Position numbers and translations under genes: made by a program
Shown: one piece after another, positions 33,715 through 42,313 of the stretch
Numbering within the stretch: the stretch's first letter is position 1
How the letters are laid out: every line of letters begins with the position of its first letter
DNA from: Desulfotalea sp.
GTDB taxonomy: Bacteria > Desulfobacterota > Desulfobulbia > Desulfobulbales > Desulfocapsaceae
Reading direction: 5' to 3'
Assembly: GCA_002733995.1 (NCBI GenBank)
Contig: NVXR01000003.1
Span: 1 to 64,000, forward strand
Length of the DNA: 64,000 nt
The notes under the pieces: generated by a model
Database searches by the model: none
What the model was told of the DNA's origin: nothing
What the model saw: only the letters and a program-made list of their open reading frames with translations

Positions 33715-36140
33715 GATAACCCCATCCTCTTCAGATGCTCCGCCACCTTGCCTGCAAGCCCATCAACATCACTCACAAGCTGAGGCAAAGATTCTGCATA
33801 CCTCGCCTCCAAGGTCTTAACCCGACCGGCAAGTTGCTGAGTGATCCGCTCAATCTCAGCTACAATAGTGGTTTCAAGATATGCCATCCACTTACGATCA
33901 ACTACCAGTGTCTGCACCTCTTTATCTGTCAATGTGGGGTAGTGGGCAAAGACCTTTTGATCAAGAGCAAGCTGAGCATCCTTCACCTTCTTCTTGGCCT
34001 CTGTCTCTGTGGTAAAGAGAGATAAGCCTTTATCCAGAGCAGCACGCTCGTCCTTATCACCAGTTGCCTTCACCTCTTTCTTCCGGGCGGTGATACTGGC
34101 CTTGGTCACCTTCTCCTTATCATTCTTAGCATCTTCTAGCAGTCCATCCTCTCCGCCATGCTCTTCAATATAAGACTCAATCTCCTGGCTGATTATATCT
34201 TGCTCGCCTTGCAAACAATCAAGCTCCGCCTGCTCTGCTTGGAAGTAGCTAGCAATAAGCAGCTGTGGGGGAATAAGATCAGTCTTGTACTTGTTCTTGC
34301 CAATAATGAGGTCTGGTATCTCTTTGAGCTTTTCACCCTTCTTGACAATCAATTGTCTCAGCACTGTTCCCGCCTGCCAACCATCTTGAACAAGGATATA
34401 GGCATCGTCCTGCATGGTTTCTGTCCAGTAATCCATCAGGATTTGGTAGATATCATATTTATCAAGCAGATCAGCCTTGCTAAAACGGTGCAATAAATCC
34501 TCGGCAAGTGTTTTAATCAACCCCTTTGAATCATCACCAATGGCAAGCGATTTGAGGTTTTGCTGATGCTGATTCCGCCAACCACGGAACAGGTTTAGGG
34601 CTGTCTCTGCAAAACTGGTGAACTCTGGATGAGCCAGGATAGTTGACTTGACCTTACTCGCCTCAACCAGACAATCGTTATATCCTGGCCGACTTGCCTT
34701 GGTAAAAAGCGTTTTACGAAGAGTGGGGAAGACCTGCCAATATGCACCAAGACTATCAATATCACGGTGTGGAATACCACCCTGCAAATGACCACTAAGA
34801 TCGTGCAGGTCTTCTGGCTCGGAAGAATCTATATAGCGTGGGATGTTGAGGTTATATTCATTGCTGGCAACCTCTTCAAGGCTGACCATCCGGCTATAGC
34901 CCTCAAGCGGAGCCTCGCTGGTGAAGATATCGACTATCTTATGAATGTCCTGGCTTCTCAGACGGTTCTTGTTGCCATCCTTGATGAAACCTTTGCTGCC
35001 ATCCACGATGAAGAGCTGCTGTCTCTCTGCTGCACCTTCTTTATCAATGACAATTATACAGGCGGGAATACCGGTGCCGTAAAAGAGGTTGGCAGGCAGA
35101 CCGATGATTCCTTTTATATATCCCTGTTTGAGGAGGTTACGCCTGATCCGCTCTTCAGCATTACCCCTAAAGAGCACACCGTGGGGAAGAATGATCGCAG
35201 CCTTGCCCGTGCTTTTAAGTGATTTGAGGATATGCAGTAGGAAGGCATAGTCACCGTTCTTATCTGGCGGTGTACCATACTCAAAGCGCCCAAACTCATC
35301 GTCTGTAAGGTTAAGACCATTTGACCATGACTTATAGGAAAATGGAGGGTTGGCTACAGCAAAATCAAACCTTTTGAGGCTGCCATCAGTGCCTTTCCAA
35401 TGGGGGGCGGCAAGGGTATTGCCCTTCCAGATCTCAGCCGTTGGGTTATCGTGGAGGATCATATTCATCCGGGCAAGAGACCAGGTTGAGTTATCATTTT
35501 CCTGCCCATAGATAGAAAGACCACGTGGTGTCTCATCGGCAACCTTTAACAGCAAGGACCCAGAACCACAGGTGGGATCATATACCGTCTGTGACTGGCT
35601 GGTGGCATTAGAAATACCAACAACCTTTGCCAGGATGCGAGATACCTCGGAGGGTGTATAGAACTGCCCCTTACTCTTGCCAGACTCTGTCGCAAAGTGG
35701 CGCATCAGATACTCATAGGCATCACCAAGGAGATCATCGCCTGCTGCCCGGTTGCCTGAGAGATCAAGACCACCAAAGATCTTCACCAGCTTGGACAGGC
35801 GATCGACCATATCTTTGCCCTTACCAAGTTTATCCTCATCATTAAAGTCGGCTATATCAAGAACGCCCTTTAAATCATTGGCCTCTGCCAGTCTGCTGAT
35901 AATGGTGTTGATCTTATCGCCAATCTCTTTATCACCCACAAGAGTGACCATATCATCAAAGGCACCACCTTCTGGCACCTCTATCATGGCATTTGGATCA
36001 CCTGAATACTTATCGGAAACATACTTCATAAAGAGGAGAGTCAGGACATAATCCTTATACTGTGAAGCATCCATACCACCCCGCAGTTCGTCACAACTAG
36101 CCCACAAGGAACTATATAATTCGGTCTTCTTAATTGCCAT
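33708..36140 (-). CDS. hsdM: Type I restriction enzyme M (methyltransferase) subunit
   Basis: The 810-residue protein is a DNA adenine methyltransferase with AdoMet motif I DPTCGSGS (188-195) and catalytic NPPF (264-267). The N-terminal helical HsdM domain (about 10-150) is present. It is longer than many HsdM proteins (about 500-550), with a C-terminal extension rich in charged coiled-coil sequence (roughly residues 600-800), as in a sub-group of these enzymes. It methylates the sequence recognised by HsdS and heads the operon. No clear ribosome binding site beyond AAGG eleven bases before the ATG. Confidence 0.95.
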   Translation of the reverse strand: MAIKKTELYSSLWASCDELRGGMDASQYKDYVLTLLFMKYVSDKYSGDPNAMIEVPEGGAFDDMVTLVGDKEIGDKINTIISRLAEANDLKGVLDIADFNDEDKLGKGKDMVDRLSKLVKIFGGLDLSGNRAAGDDLLGDAYEYLMRHFATESGKSKGQFYTPSEVSRILAKVVGISNATSQSQTVYDPTCGSGSLLLKVADETPRGLSIYGQENDNSTWSLARMNMILHDNPTAEIWKGNTLAAPHWKGTDGSLKRFDFAVANPPFSYKSWSNGLNLTDDEFGRFEYGTPPDKNGDYAFLLHILKSLKSTGKAAIILPHGVLFRGNAEERIRRNLLKQGYIKGIIGLPANLFYGTGIPACIIVIDKEGAAERQQLFIVDGSKGFIKDGNKNRLRSQDIHKIVDIFTSEAPLEGYSRMVSLEEVASNEYNLNIPRYIDSSEPEDLHDLSGHLQGGIPHRDIDSLGAYWQVFPTLRKTLFTKASRPGYNDCLVEASKVKSTILAHPEFTSFAETALNLFRGWRNQHQQNLKSLAIGDDSKGLIKTLAEDLLHRFSKADLLDKYDIYQILMDYWTETMQDDAYILVQDGWQAGTVLRQLIVKKGEKLKEIPDLIIGKNKYKTDLIPPQLLIASYFQAEQAELDCLQGEQDIISQEIESYIEEHGGEDGLLEDAKNDKEKVTKASITARKKEVKATGDKDERAALDKGLSLFTTETEAKKKVKDAQLALDQKVFAHYPTLTDKEVQTLVVDRKWMAYLETTIVAEIERITQQLAGRVKTLEARYAESLPQLVSDVDGLAGKVAEHLKRMGLSW

Positions 36141-36915
36141 CTATTGGATACCTTTAAAGGTGGAGAAATAAATCAAATATACAAACGAATTATTATCTAC
36201 CACCACGGCCTGGCAATCTCAACGAGAATCAGAAGACTGCAATAGGGTATGGACGTGTATGGATATTTATCTGATTCTAAAAATCAGCGTTTAAGTGTTA
36301 ATTTTTATTAGCATGTTTTCACTCTAGGCGTAGTGCAAAGGGGAGGCATTTACGGTGAAATTGAGGTGGAATCACTCAACTACTTATGACTTTTTGCAAA
36401 CGCCTTGAGACTTTTAAATCCCTACGTCCCAAGCGGGCTGGAAAATTCATAGATTTACACAACATTTTCCCTCATGCAATATTACAAGACAAAAACATAT
36501 TTTTATCATTTTCACACGCACCGAGACATGTAAGTTAGCCGTTGACGTAAGTAAGGAAGAGAACTTCTAGGGTAAGGTCAGCAGTGGGTCTCTTAAGCCC
36601 ACCTGTTTTCCTCTGAGAGATAAAGATAATAGCCTGCGTACCAGCATCACCGATAACAATGGGGGATGTTGCCCTACAGTTTTGCGGAGAGTGGGACGTT
36701 GATGCCTCGCTTTAGGTATCAGCTTGAGAGAAGCGGATGGAGTTACCTTGGGGTAAACTCTTTCACATTAGCATCTCATATGGGTATGGCGTTGACTTTG
36801 GTTGTGGAGATTGAGCTACTACTTGTAATCATTACTGGATTTGATTCACTACTGGAAGATCAGGAAGACATGCTGGGGGGTGCTTTAGAGCTAAAGACAC
36901 CATCTTTAAAGCCTA
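36141..36915. other. Intergenic region upstream of hsdM
   Basis: About 775 bases without a recognisable gene; it contains the hsdM promoter region and lies between the R-M locus and the tRNA. A frame reaching into the tRNA on the + strand encodes a segment known from mis-annotated tRNAs and is not real. Confidence 0.55.
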
Positions 36916-36959
36916 CAAACAAAAACAGCGTGACCCCAAATAAATTTGAGATCACGCTG
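36916..36959 (-). terminator. Rho-independent terminator of tRNA-Leu
   Basis: An 8-bp stem (36952-36959 with 36926-36933) read on the minus strand, followed by TTTTT at 36925-36921. It lies ten bases beyond the tRNA 3' end. Confidence 0.85.
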
Positions 36960-36968
36960 CCTTGGCAT

Positions 36969-37055
36969 TGGTGCCGGAGGTCGGAATCGAACCGACACGG
37001 AGTTGCCCCCGCGGGATTTTGAATCCCGTGCGTCTACCTGTTTCACCACTCCGGC
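36969..37055 (-). tRNA. tRNA-Leu, anticodon CAA
   Basis: 87-base class II tRNA with long variable arm. On the minus strand it begins GCCGGAGTGG, the anticodon loop is ATTCAAA (anticodon CAA, codon UUG), the T arm reads GGTTCGATTCC, and the CCA end is encoded. A promoter and terminator flank it. Confidence 0.97.
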
Positions 37056-37066
37056 TTAGGAGTTCG

Positions 37067-37096
37067 TATATACTCCACTTTCAGCTTTATCGTCAA
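37067..37096 (-). promoter_or_regulatory. Promoter of tRNA-Leu
   Basis: On the minus strand TTGACG (37096-37091) and TATATA (37072-37067) are 18 bp apart, with the start expected about ten bases upstream of the tRNA. Confidence 0.7.
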
Positions 37097-37180
37097 GGGA
37101 AAACATCAGATCAGTGCAGAGATTTTTCTCGGTATTAATGCATATTTATCATGCAAAACCTTGAACCGTCTGTACGTCCC

Positions 37181-37840
37181 TTACATGACTGCCTTATACG
37201 CCCTGTATCTTTTCAAGACTTTGTTCACATAGCGACGGGTTTCTTTGATCTGGGGAACCCCGCCTGCTCGAGCAACTCGTCCTGGGCCAGCATTATAGGC
37301 AGCCAAGGAAAGGATGAGGTCACCTTTAAAGTTATCCAGCATTTTACGAAAATACCTCGTCCCCCCTTCGATATTCTCTCTAGGGTTGAAGGGATTGGAT
37401 ACCCGGAGTTCTCTGGCCGTTGCGGGCATCAGCTGCATTAACCCTTGGGCACCATGGCTGGAGACCGCCCTGTGATTAAAATCGGACTCGACGTGGATAA
37501 TAGCCTTGATAAGGGGCGGATCGATTCTATAGCGCCTAGCGATACGTTTAATATCATAGTCGTATCTCGAACGATTAGTTCGACCTACACTAGTTTGTCC
37601 ATTGGTCCTGCTAGAGCGTTTTTGCTTTATCTTGAAGATGTTGCAATTGGCGCTATTTCGAACATTGGTATAATTGACTTTTCCGGATGTATCACGACAA
37701 ACATATATTGCCGCCTTACTCGTACCATATTCCAATACGGTAAGAGTAAGAACAAAACCTAGGCAGAAAAAGATACGAGCCAGCCTTCGGCCCATATCTT
37801 TGCGGACTTCTCTGCTATGGTTGATCCGGGCAGTGATCAT
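37181..37840 (-). CDS. Lytic transglycosylase with N-terminal DUF4124
   Basis: The 219-residue periplasmic enzyme cleaves peptidoglycan. After a signal peptide (FFCLGFVLTLTV) a DUF4124-type segment occurs (IYVCRDTSGKVNYTN), followed by a goose-lysozyme-like SLT domain with IIHVESDFNHRAVS, GLMQLMPATARELRV and LSLAAYNAGPGRVA. The catalytic Glu is in HVESDF. The chosen ATG at 37840 lies directly after the stop of the aldolase gene; an ATG at 37795 gives a cleaner signal peptide and could be the true start. Confidence 0.85.
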   Translation of the reverse strand: MITARINHSREVRKDMGRRLARIFFCLGFVLTLTVLEYGTSKAAIYVCRDTSGKVNYTNVRNSANCNIFKIKQKRSSRTNGQTSVGRTNRSRYDYDIKRIARRYRIDPPLIKAIIHVESDFNHRAVSSHGAQGLMQLMPATARELRVSNPFNPRENIEGGTRYFRKMLDNFKGDLILSLAAYNAGPGRVARAGGVPQIKETRRYVNKVLKRYRAYKAVM

Positions 37841-38485
37841 TTATTTGGTGCGCTTCTCCCAATCTGCAAGAAACTGCTCAACACCAATATCGGTAAGAGG
37901 ATGCTTTGCCAACTGCTTGATGACTTTGAGTGGGATAGTTGCAATATCAGCACCAACAAGAGCAGCGTCCATAACATGCTGTGGTCCACGGACTGAAGCA
38001 ACAATGATTTCGCTCATGTATCCATAGTTGTCATAGATGGTGACGATATCACTGATAAGATCCATTCCCGGGGTGCCAATATCATCAATACGGCCAACAA
38101 AGGGACTGACGTAACTCGCTCCAGCCTTTGCAGCAAGCAATGCCTGCGCTGCAGAGAAGACGAGGGTAACATTGGTCTTTATACCGTCTGCGGCCAACTG
38201 TTTTACAGCCTTGAGTCCTTCAACGATCATAGGAATTTTGATAACGATGTTGTCAGCAATCTTTGCCAACTCTCTTGCTTCTGTGAGCATGCCATCGGCT
38301 TCCAGGCTTACAACCTCGGCGCTAACAGGACCATCAACCACAGAACAGATTTCTTTAATAATCTCTTCAAACGGCTTATCTTCCCGGGCAATAAGAGATG
38401 GATTAGTGGTAACGCCATCAACCATTCCCATCTCAATACCTTGTTTGATCTCTTCAATATTGGCTGTATCTATAAAAAACTTCAT
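37841..38485 (-). CDS. fsa: Fructose-6-phosphate aldolase / transaldolase-like protein
   Basis: The 214-residue protein is a short transaldolase. [14 protein letters not shown], then [12 protein letters not shown], the Schiff-base Lys in IVIKIPM, and [19 protein letters not shown] with [12 protein letters not shown] match the FSA/TalC group. It may make fructose 6-phosphate from dihydroxyacetone and glyceraldehyde 3-phosphate or act as a true transaldolase; sequence alone does not decide. Start at 38485 (AAGGAGA six bases before) is preferred to an upstream in-frame ATG at 38524. Its start overlaps the stop of the YHS-type gene by one base (TAATG). Confidence 0.92.
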   Translation of the reverse strand: MKFFIDTANIEEIKQGIEMGMVDGVTTNPSLIAREDKPFEEIIKEICSVVDGPVSAEVVSLEADGMLTEARELAKIADNIVIKIPMIVEGLKAVKQLAADGIKTNVTLVFSAAQALLAAKAGASYVSPFVGRIDDIGTPGMDLISDIVTIYDNYGYMSEIIVASVRGPQHVMDAALVGADIATIPLKVIKQLAKHPLTDIGVEQFLADWEKRTK

Positions 38486-38754
38486 TACTCTTCTCCTTGG
38501 TTTTTTCTGTATGTATTGCAGCATTTTTCACTGCAAAAATAGTGTGTTTTTCCGTTATGTTCAAATTGTACAGCCCGCAGTCTGGGTACTAGTTTCTTAC
38601 AGACAGGATCTTCTTCAAGCGTATCATTTTGAGCTATATTATCCGGCTCTTTCATCTTGGGAGCTGGGTCATTTTTCTTCTTGCTGCCACCGACAATCAA
38701 GCGATAACCGATGTAGAGCAAGATCCCTATTATAATTATTCTAACTGGGCTCAC
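38485..38754 (-). CDS. Small membrane-anchored YHS/TRASH-type metal-binding protein
   Basis: The 89-residue protein has one N-terminal helix ([17 protein letters not shown]), a polar linker and a C-terminal YHS-like domain with DPVCKKLVP and YFCSEKC, typical of these metal-binding modules. It starts with GTG at 38754; its stop TAA overlaps the ATG of the aldolase gene. Partners and metal are unknown. Confidence 0.7.
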   Translation of the reverse strand: MSPVRIIIIGILLYIGYRLIVGGSKKKNDPAPKMKEPDNIAQNDTLEEDPVCKKLVPRLRAVQFEHNGKTHYFCSEKCCNTYRKNQGEE

Positions 38755-38832
38755 TTTAGTTACTCTTTCTCAATATATTTTTACTGATTGTTGTAATACA
38801 AATCACAATTACCTGTAAAATATCCGGCCTTG

Positions 38833-39360
38833 TTAATCTGCCCAGGAACTGCGGCTAATTTCCTGCTTCTCGTTTTTATCCTGTACAAAACTTTCTTGCA
38901 ACCGCACTATCATATCCTTGGCTGTTAAGCCCGTTATATGATCGGTAAAACTAAGAGCTACTTCACTGAGAGGCTCAAGTACAAAGAGCCTTTTAGAAAC
39001 GTGGGGATGTGGCAAGGTCAGCTCTTTTGAGATCACTACAGTATCGCCGAAATACAGAAGGTCAAGATCAAGGCTCCGATCCTGATACCCCAAGGCTGTT
39101 GTCGGCCGTTTTCTGCCAAAATCAGCTTCAGTCTCCAGCAAGATTCGTAACAGCTCAACAGGCTCAAGGGTCGTTGTTAGCACCCCTACCCCATTTGTGA
39201 ACCAATTCTGACTCGCCATACCAACAGGGGCGCTCAGATATGGGCTAGAGAGTTGTTGACAATCAATCCCTGCACGGCTGCCCAAACTCTTCCAGGCATC
39301 TTGCAGAGTTCTCTTGCCATCTCCGATATTTGAGCCCATACCTACATATGCTTTAACCAT
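38833..39360 (-). CDS. folK: 2-amino-4-hydroxy-6-hydroxymethyldihydropteridine pyrophosphokinase
   Basis: The 175-residue enzyme makes the activated pterin for folate synthesis. It carries YVGMGSNIGD at the start, NWFTNGVGVLTT, and DRSLDLDLLYFGD (metal-binding acidic residues), followed by LPHPHVSKRLFVLEPL. ATG at 39360 is used; a GTG at 39369 is in frame. There is no clear ribosome binding site, suggesting translation is coupled to dapB, whose stop is 14 to 23 bases upstream. Confidence 0.93.
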   Translation of the reverse strand: MVKAYVGMGSNIGDGKRTLQDAWKSLGSRAGIDCQQLSSPYLSAPVGMASQNWFTNGVGVLTTTLEPVELLRILLETEADFGRKRPTTALGYQDRSLDLDLLYFGDTVVISKELTLPHPHVSKRLFVLEPLSEVALSFTDHITGLTAKDMIVRLQESFVQDKNEKQEISRSSWAD

Positions 39361-39383
39361 GTTAATCACAAAAATAGTGGTCC

Positions 39384-40193
39384 CTAAAGATCCTGTAGAC
39401 CAAGGACATCAAACATAGAATACACCCCAGGTTTTTGGCCAACTATCCAAGCGGCCGCTGTCGCAGCACCTTTGGCGAAATGATCCCTGTTGTGGGCTCT
39501 GTGGGTCAATTCAATACGCTCCCCTGGACCTGCAAAATAGACGGTATGCTCGCCTACGATATCACCTGCACGTATGGCCTGAATACCAATCTCTTTTGGT
39601 TTTCTCTCACCAATTATACCATTTCGCTCGTAAACACCAACCTCTTCAAGCTTACGGTTGACGCCTTCCGCCGCCATCTCTCCCAGTTTAAGGGCTGTTC
39701 CCGATGGAGAATCCTTCTTCTTATTGTGATGGGCCTCAATAATTTCTATATCGTAATCGTCGCCAAGTATTGCAGCGGTTTTCTTCACCAACTTAAAGAG
39801 GACGTTGACACAGATAGACATATTTGGTGCCTGAACACAGGGGAAGGTCTTGGCAAGCTGAGCGAGTTCCTCCAGATTTTCAGGTGTAAGACCAGTTGTC
39901 CCAATCACCATTGCCTTAGCGTGGGCAGAGGCAATTTTAGCAAAACCCATGGTAGCCTTATGGAAAGTAAAGTCAATGATCACATCGCCATCAGCAATAA
40001 CCGACTCAAGCCCCTCACCAATGAGTACACCGTTTTCTTTACCAAATGCAACGAGTCCAGCATCCCTGCCAATATCCGGGTGTCCAGCCGCCTCAAAGGC
40101 CCCGGTAAATACCAATTCCGGATGCTGATCCACCATACAAGCAACCTTCTGGCCCATTCGACCAGCGGCACCTGCAATTATAACCTTTATCAT
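39384..40193 (-). CDS. dapB: 4-hydroxy-tetrahydrodipicolinate reductase
   Basis: The 269-residue enzyme has the nucleotide loop IIAGAAGRMGQKVA, active-site segment EAHHNKKKDSPSGTALK, and GTTGLTPENLEEL. It follows dapA in the lysine/diaminopimelate pathway, 39 bases after its stop in the same operon. Length matches the family. Confidence 0.97.
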   Translation of the reverse strand: MIKVIIAGAAGRMGQKVACMVDQHPELVFTGAFEAAGHPDIGRDAGLVAFGKENGVLIGEGLESVIADGDVIIDFTFHKATMGFAKIASAHAKAMVIGTTGLTPENLEELAQLAKTFPCVQAPNMSICVNVLFKLVKKTAAILGDDYDIEIIEAHHNKKKDSPSGTALKLGEMAAEGVNRKLEEVGVYERNGIIGERKPKEIGIQAIRAGDIVGEHTVYFAGPGERIELTHRAHNRDHFAKGAATAAAWIVGQKPGVYSMFDVLGLQDL

Positions 40194-40232
40194 ACCGTCA
40201 CCTTGGTGATTAATTATGGTAGTAAGCCCTGT

Positions 40233-41114
40233 CTATATGAGACCGAGACCCACAAGCCCTTTTTTCAGATTTTCCACCGCTTCTTCTTTCATAGGTGCTA
40301 TGGGAAGACGGGTGGCACCACTTTTTATCATCCCCATCATCTCCAGCGCTTTTTTTGCAGGACCAGGACTTGGGGTGCTGAACATAAGCTTCATCACATC
40401 ATACATCTGATAATGAAGTTCATTCGCCCCTTTGATGTCACCCGCAAGGGCACACTCGATCATCTTGGACATGCCCCGTGGATATATGTTGGATATTACG
40501 GAGATTACGCCATCACTTCCTATAAAAACAGTTGGCATCGAGGTGAAGTCATCACCAGAGAGAACAATAAAATCATCAGGAGTCTTTCTGATTACATCGG
40601 AAATGTGCTCAAGACTGCCACTGGCCTCTTTTATACCTATTATGTTGTCAATAGTAGCCAGGCGAGCAACGGTTTCTGCATTCATGCTCACAACGGTACG
40701 GCCCGGAACATTATAGAGGAAAACCGGGATATCAACACTTTCAGCAATGCTCTTAAAATGGAGGTACATCCCTTCCTGATCCGGCTTATTGTAATACGGC
40801 ACAACAGACAGCACCGCATCGGCACCACTGGCCTTGGCACTCTCAGTAAGTTCAATCGCCTCAAGGGTGTTGTTGGCACCGGTCCCCGCTATAACAGGAA
40901 TCCTGCCATTCACCGTTTTCACGGCAAGATCAATAACACGTTTATGTTCATCAAAACCAGTGGTTGCAGATTCTCCGGTGGTTCCACATGGAACTATTCC
41001 ATGGGTGCCGTTTGCAATCTGAAACTCAATAAGATCGATGAACCCCTGTTCGTCGAGTTGACCGTCAATAAACGGTGTGACTAATGCAACAAGTGCTCCG
41101 TGAAATTTTTTCAT
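40233..41114 (-). CDS. dapA: 4-hydroxy-tetrahydrodipicolinate synthase
   Basis: The 293-residue enzyme condenses pyruvate and aspartate semialdehyde. GTTGESATTGFDEH, VPYYNKP, YNVPGRTVVSM and the Schiff-base Lys in IGIKEASGS are present. A strong GAGGAGGAG sits just before the ATG at 41114; a GTG three bases upstream is also in frame. It belongs to the dapF-dapA-dapB set. Confidence 0.97.
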   Translation of the reverse strand: MKKFHGALVALVTPFIDGQLDEQGFIDLIEFQIANGTHGIVPCGTTGESATTGFDEHKRVIDLAVKTVNGRIPVIAGTGANNTLEAIELTESAKASGADAVLSVVPYYNKPDQEGMYLHFKSIAESVDIPVFLYNVPGRTVVSMNAETVARLATIDNIIGIKEASGSLEHISDVIRKTPDDFIVLSGDDFTSMPTVFIGSDGVISVISNIYPRGMSKMIECALAGDIKGANELHYQMYDVMKLMFSTPSPGPAKKALEMMGMIKSGATRLPIAPMKEEAVENLKKGLVGLGLI

Positions 41115-41159
41115 CACTCCTCCTCATATAGTTGCCAATCTGTCCCGGCAGCACGTTTT

Positions 41160-41999
41160 TTACAACAGTGCTTCGGCGTTCAGATTGCCACTACAAATTA
41201 TTCTTGTTGGTCCCTGTAAATACACATTCTCAGCTACCGGACCGTCCTGTAAATCAAAATGTATCGTCAGGGCCTCACCACCTGAAGTAATTACTTCAAC
41301 AGGTGAATCCATACCCTTATGCATTGCAGCGTAAAGAGCAGAAGCAACAGCTCCAGTGCCACATGCCATGGTCTCGTCTTCTATGCCCCGCTCGTAGGTG
41401 CGTACCTGGATTTTTCCATCCGTTAAAACTTTTACAAAGTTTACATTGGTTCCATCCGGCTCAAATATTTCGTGGAAACGAACCTTACGACCCCACTGTT
41501 TCACTGGAACATCTTCATCGTCCACAAAAATAACCGCGTGGGGTACACCTGTATTCACGTATGTAACAGGGTATTCCACACCATCTAAACGCAGAGAGAG
41601 ATCGAAACGAAAGTCATGGGGAGATGGCATTTTAACCCTGACCTCTCCCTCTAACTCACACATTTCGGCCTCAATGACACCTGCAAGGGTCACAAACTTC
41701 ATCTTGGGACCGCAAATTTTGTGGAGATAGGCAAAACGGGCAGCACAACGGGAACCGTTGCCACACATTTCCGCAACCGAACCATCCGCATTATAAAAAT
41801 TCCAGCTAAAATCAGCAGTTTCAGAATTCTCTATGAGGATCAAGCCATCGGCCCCTATGGAAAACATACGCCGACACACTTTTTTGGCAAAATCGGCCTG
41901 TTCTTCCAGGGGGACAACATTGTTACGGTTGTCAATAATAACAAAATCATTTCCGGTGCCACTCATCTTTTCAAATGCGATGGGAAAATTCAAAGCCAT
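41160..41999 (-). CDS. dapF: Diaminopimelate epimerase
   Basis: The 279-residue enzyme interconverts LL- and meso-diaminopimelate. The two catalytic cysteines are in EMCGNGSRC and MACGTGAVAS. ATG at 41999 has AAGGAG seven bases before; a TTG 51 bases upstream at 42050 is in frame but unlikely. It begins the dapF-dapA-dapB-folK block; lysA is not next to it. Confidence 0.95.
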   Translation of the reverse strand: MALNFPIAFEKMSGTGNDFVIIDNRNNVVPLEEQADFAKKVCRRMFSIGADGLILIENSETADFSWNFYNADGSVAEMCGNGSRCAARFAYLHKICGPKMKFVTLAGVIEAEMCELEGEVRVKMPSPHDFRFDLSLRLDGVEYPVTYVNTGVPHAVIFVDDEDVPVKQWGRKVRFHEIFEPDGTNVNFVKVLTDGKIQVRTYERGIEDETMACGTGAVASALYAAMHKGMDSPVEVITSGGEALTIHFDLQDGPVAENVYLQGPTRIICSGNLNAEALL

Positions 42000-42313
42000 C
42001 AGATTACTCCTTATTAAAAAGCCGCATATTACATGCCGCCTATTGTTCAACCCTAACTATCCAGTAACATTAATTATAGTAACTAAACACCGTCTGACCT
42101 GTTCATCTATGCCCCTAAAGACCACAATGGACGTAGTGGGAGTGGGTCGGGAAGGGCACGAACAACATAGCCCTCTGCCCACCAAGGCGGGGGTAGAGGG
42201 CTAGAAAACTTTCTGCTAATGGGCCTTATCCCCATACAGGTGTTTTTCTGTCCTAAAAACAAGAAATAACCTGCGAAAGGCACGTCTCCCGGCTTACATT
42301 CCATTTACCTCGG
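42000..42313. other. Intergenic region with a strong hairpin
   Basis: No gene. A GC-rich hairpin (42169-42202; arms AGCCCTCT with AGAGGGCT and an inner CCC/GGG) separates the lipoprotein gene from dapF, on the minus strand. It lacks a T run, so it is more likely an mRNA-stability element than a terminator. Confidence 0.5.

Noticed and set aside
25164..36968. tRNA-Leu as integration site of the R-M island with matching att repeat
   Set aside because: No copy of the tRNA 3' end was found at the aroE side and no integrase is present, although the position beside a tRNA is suggestive.
36666..37022. A 118-codon frame on the + strand ending in the tRNA
   Set aside because: Its end translates the antisense of tRNA-Leu, a well-known annotation artefact; the first part has no family resemblance.
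39435..41084. A 549-codon open frame on the + strand opposite dapB and dapA
   Set aside because: It is fully antisense to two unmistakable enzymes, has no ribosome binding site or family motif, and its length follows from the codon pattern of the genes on the other strand.
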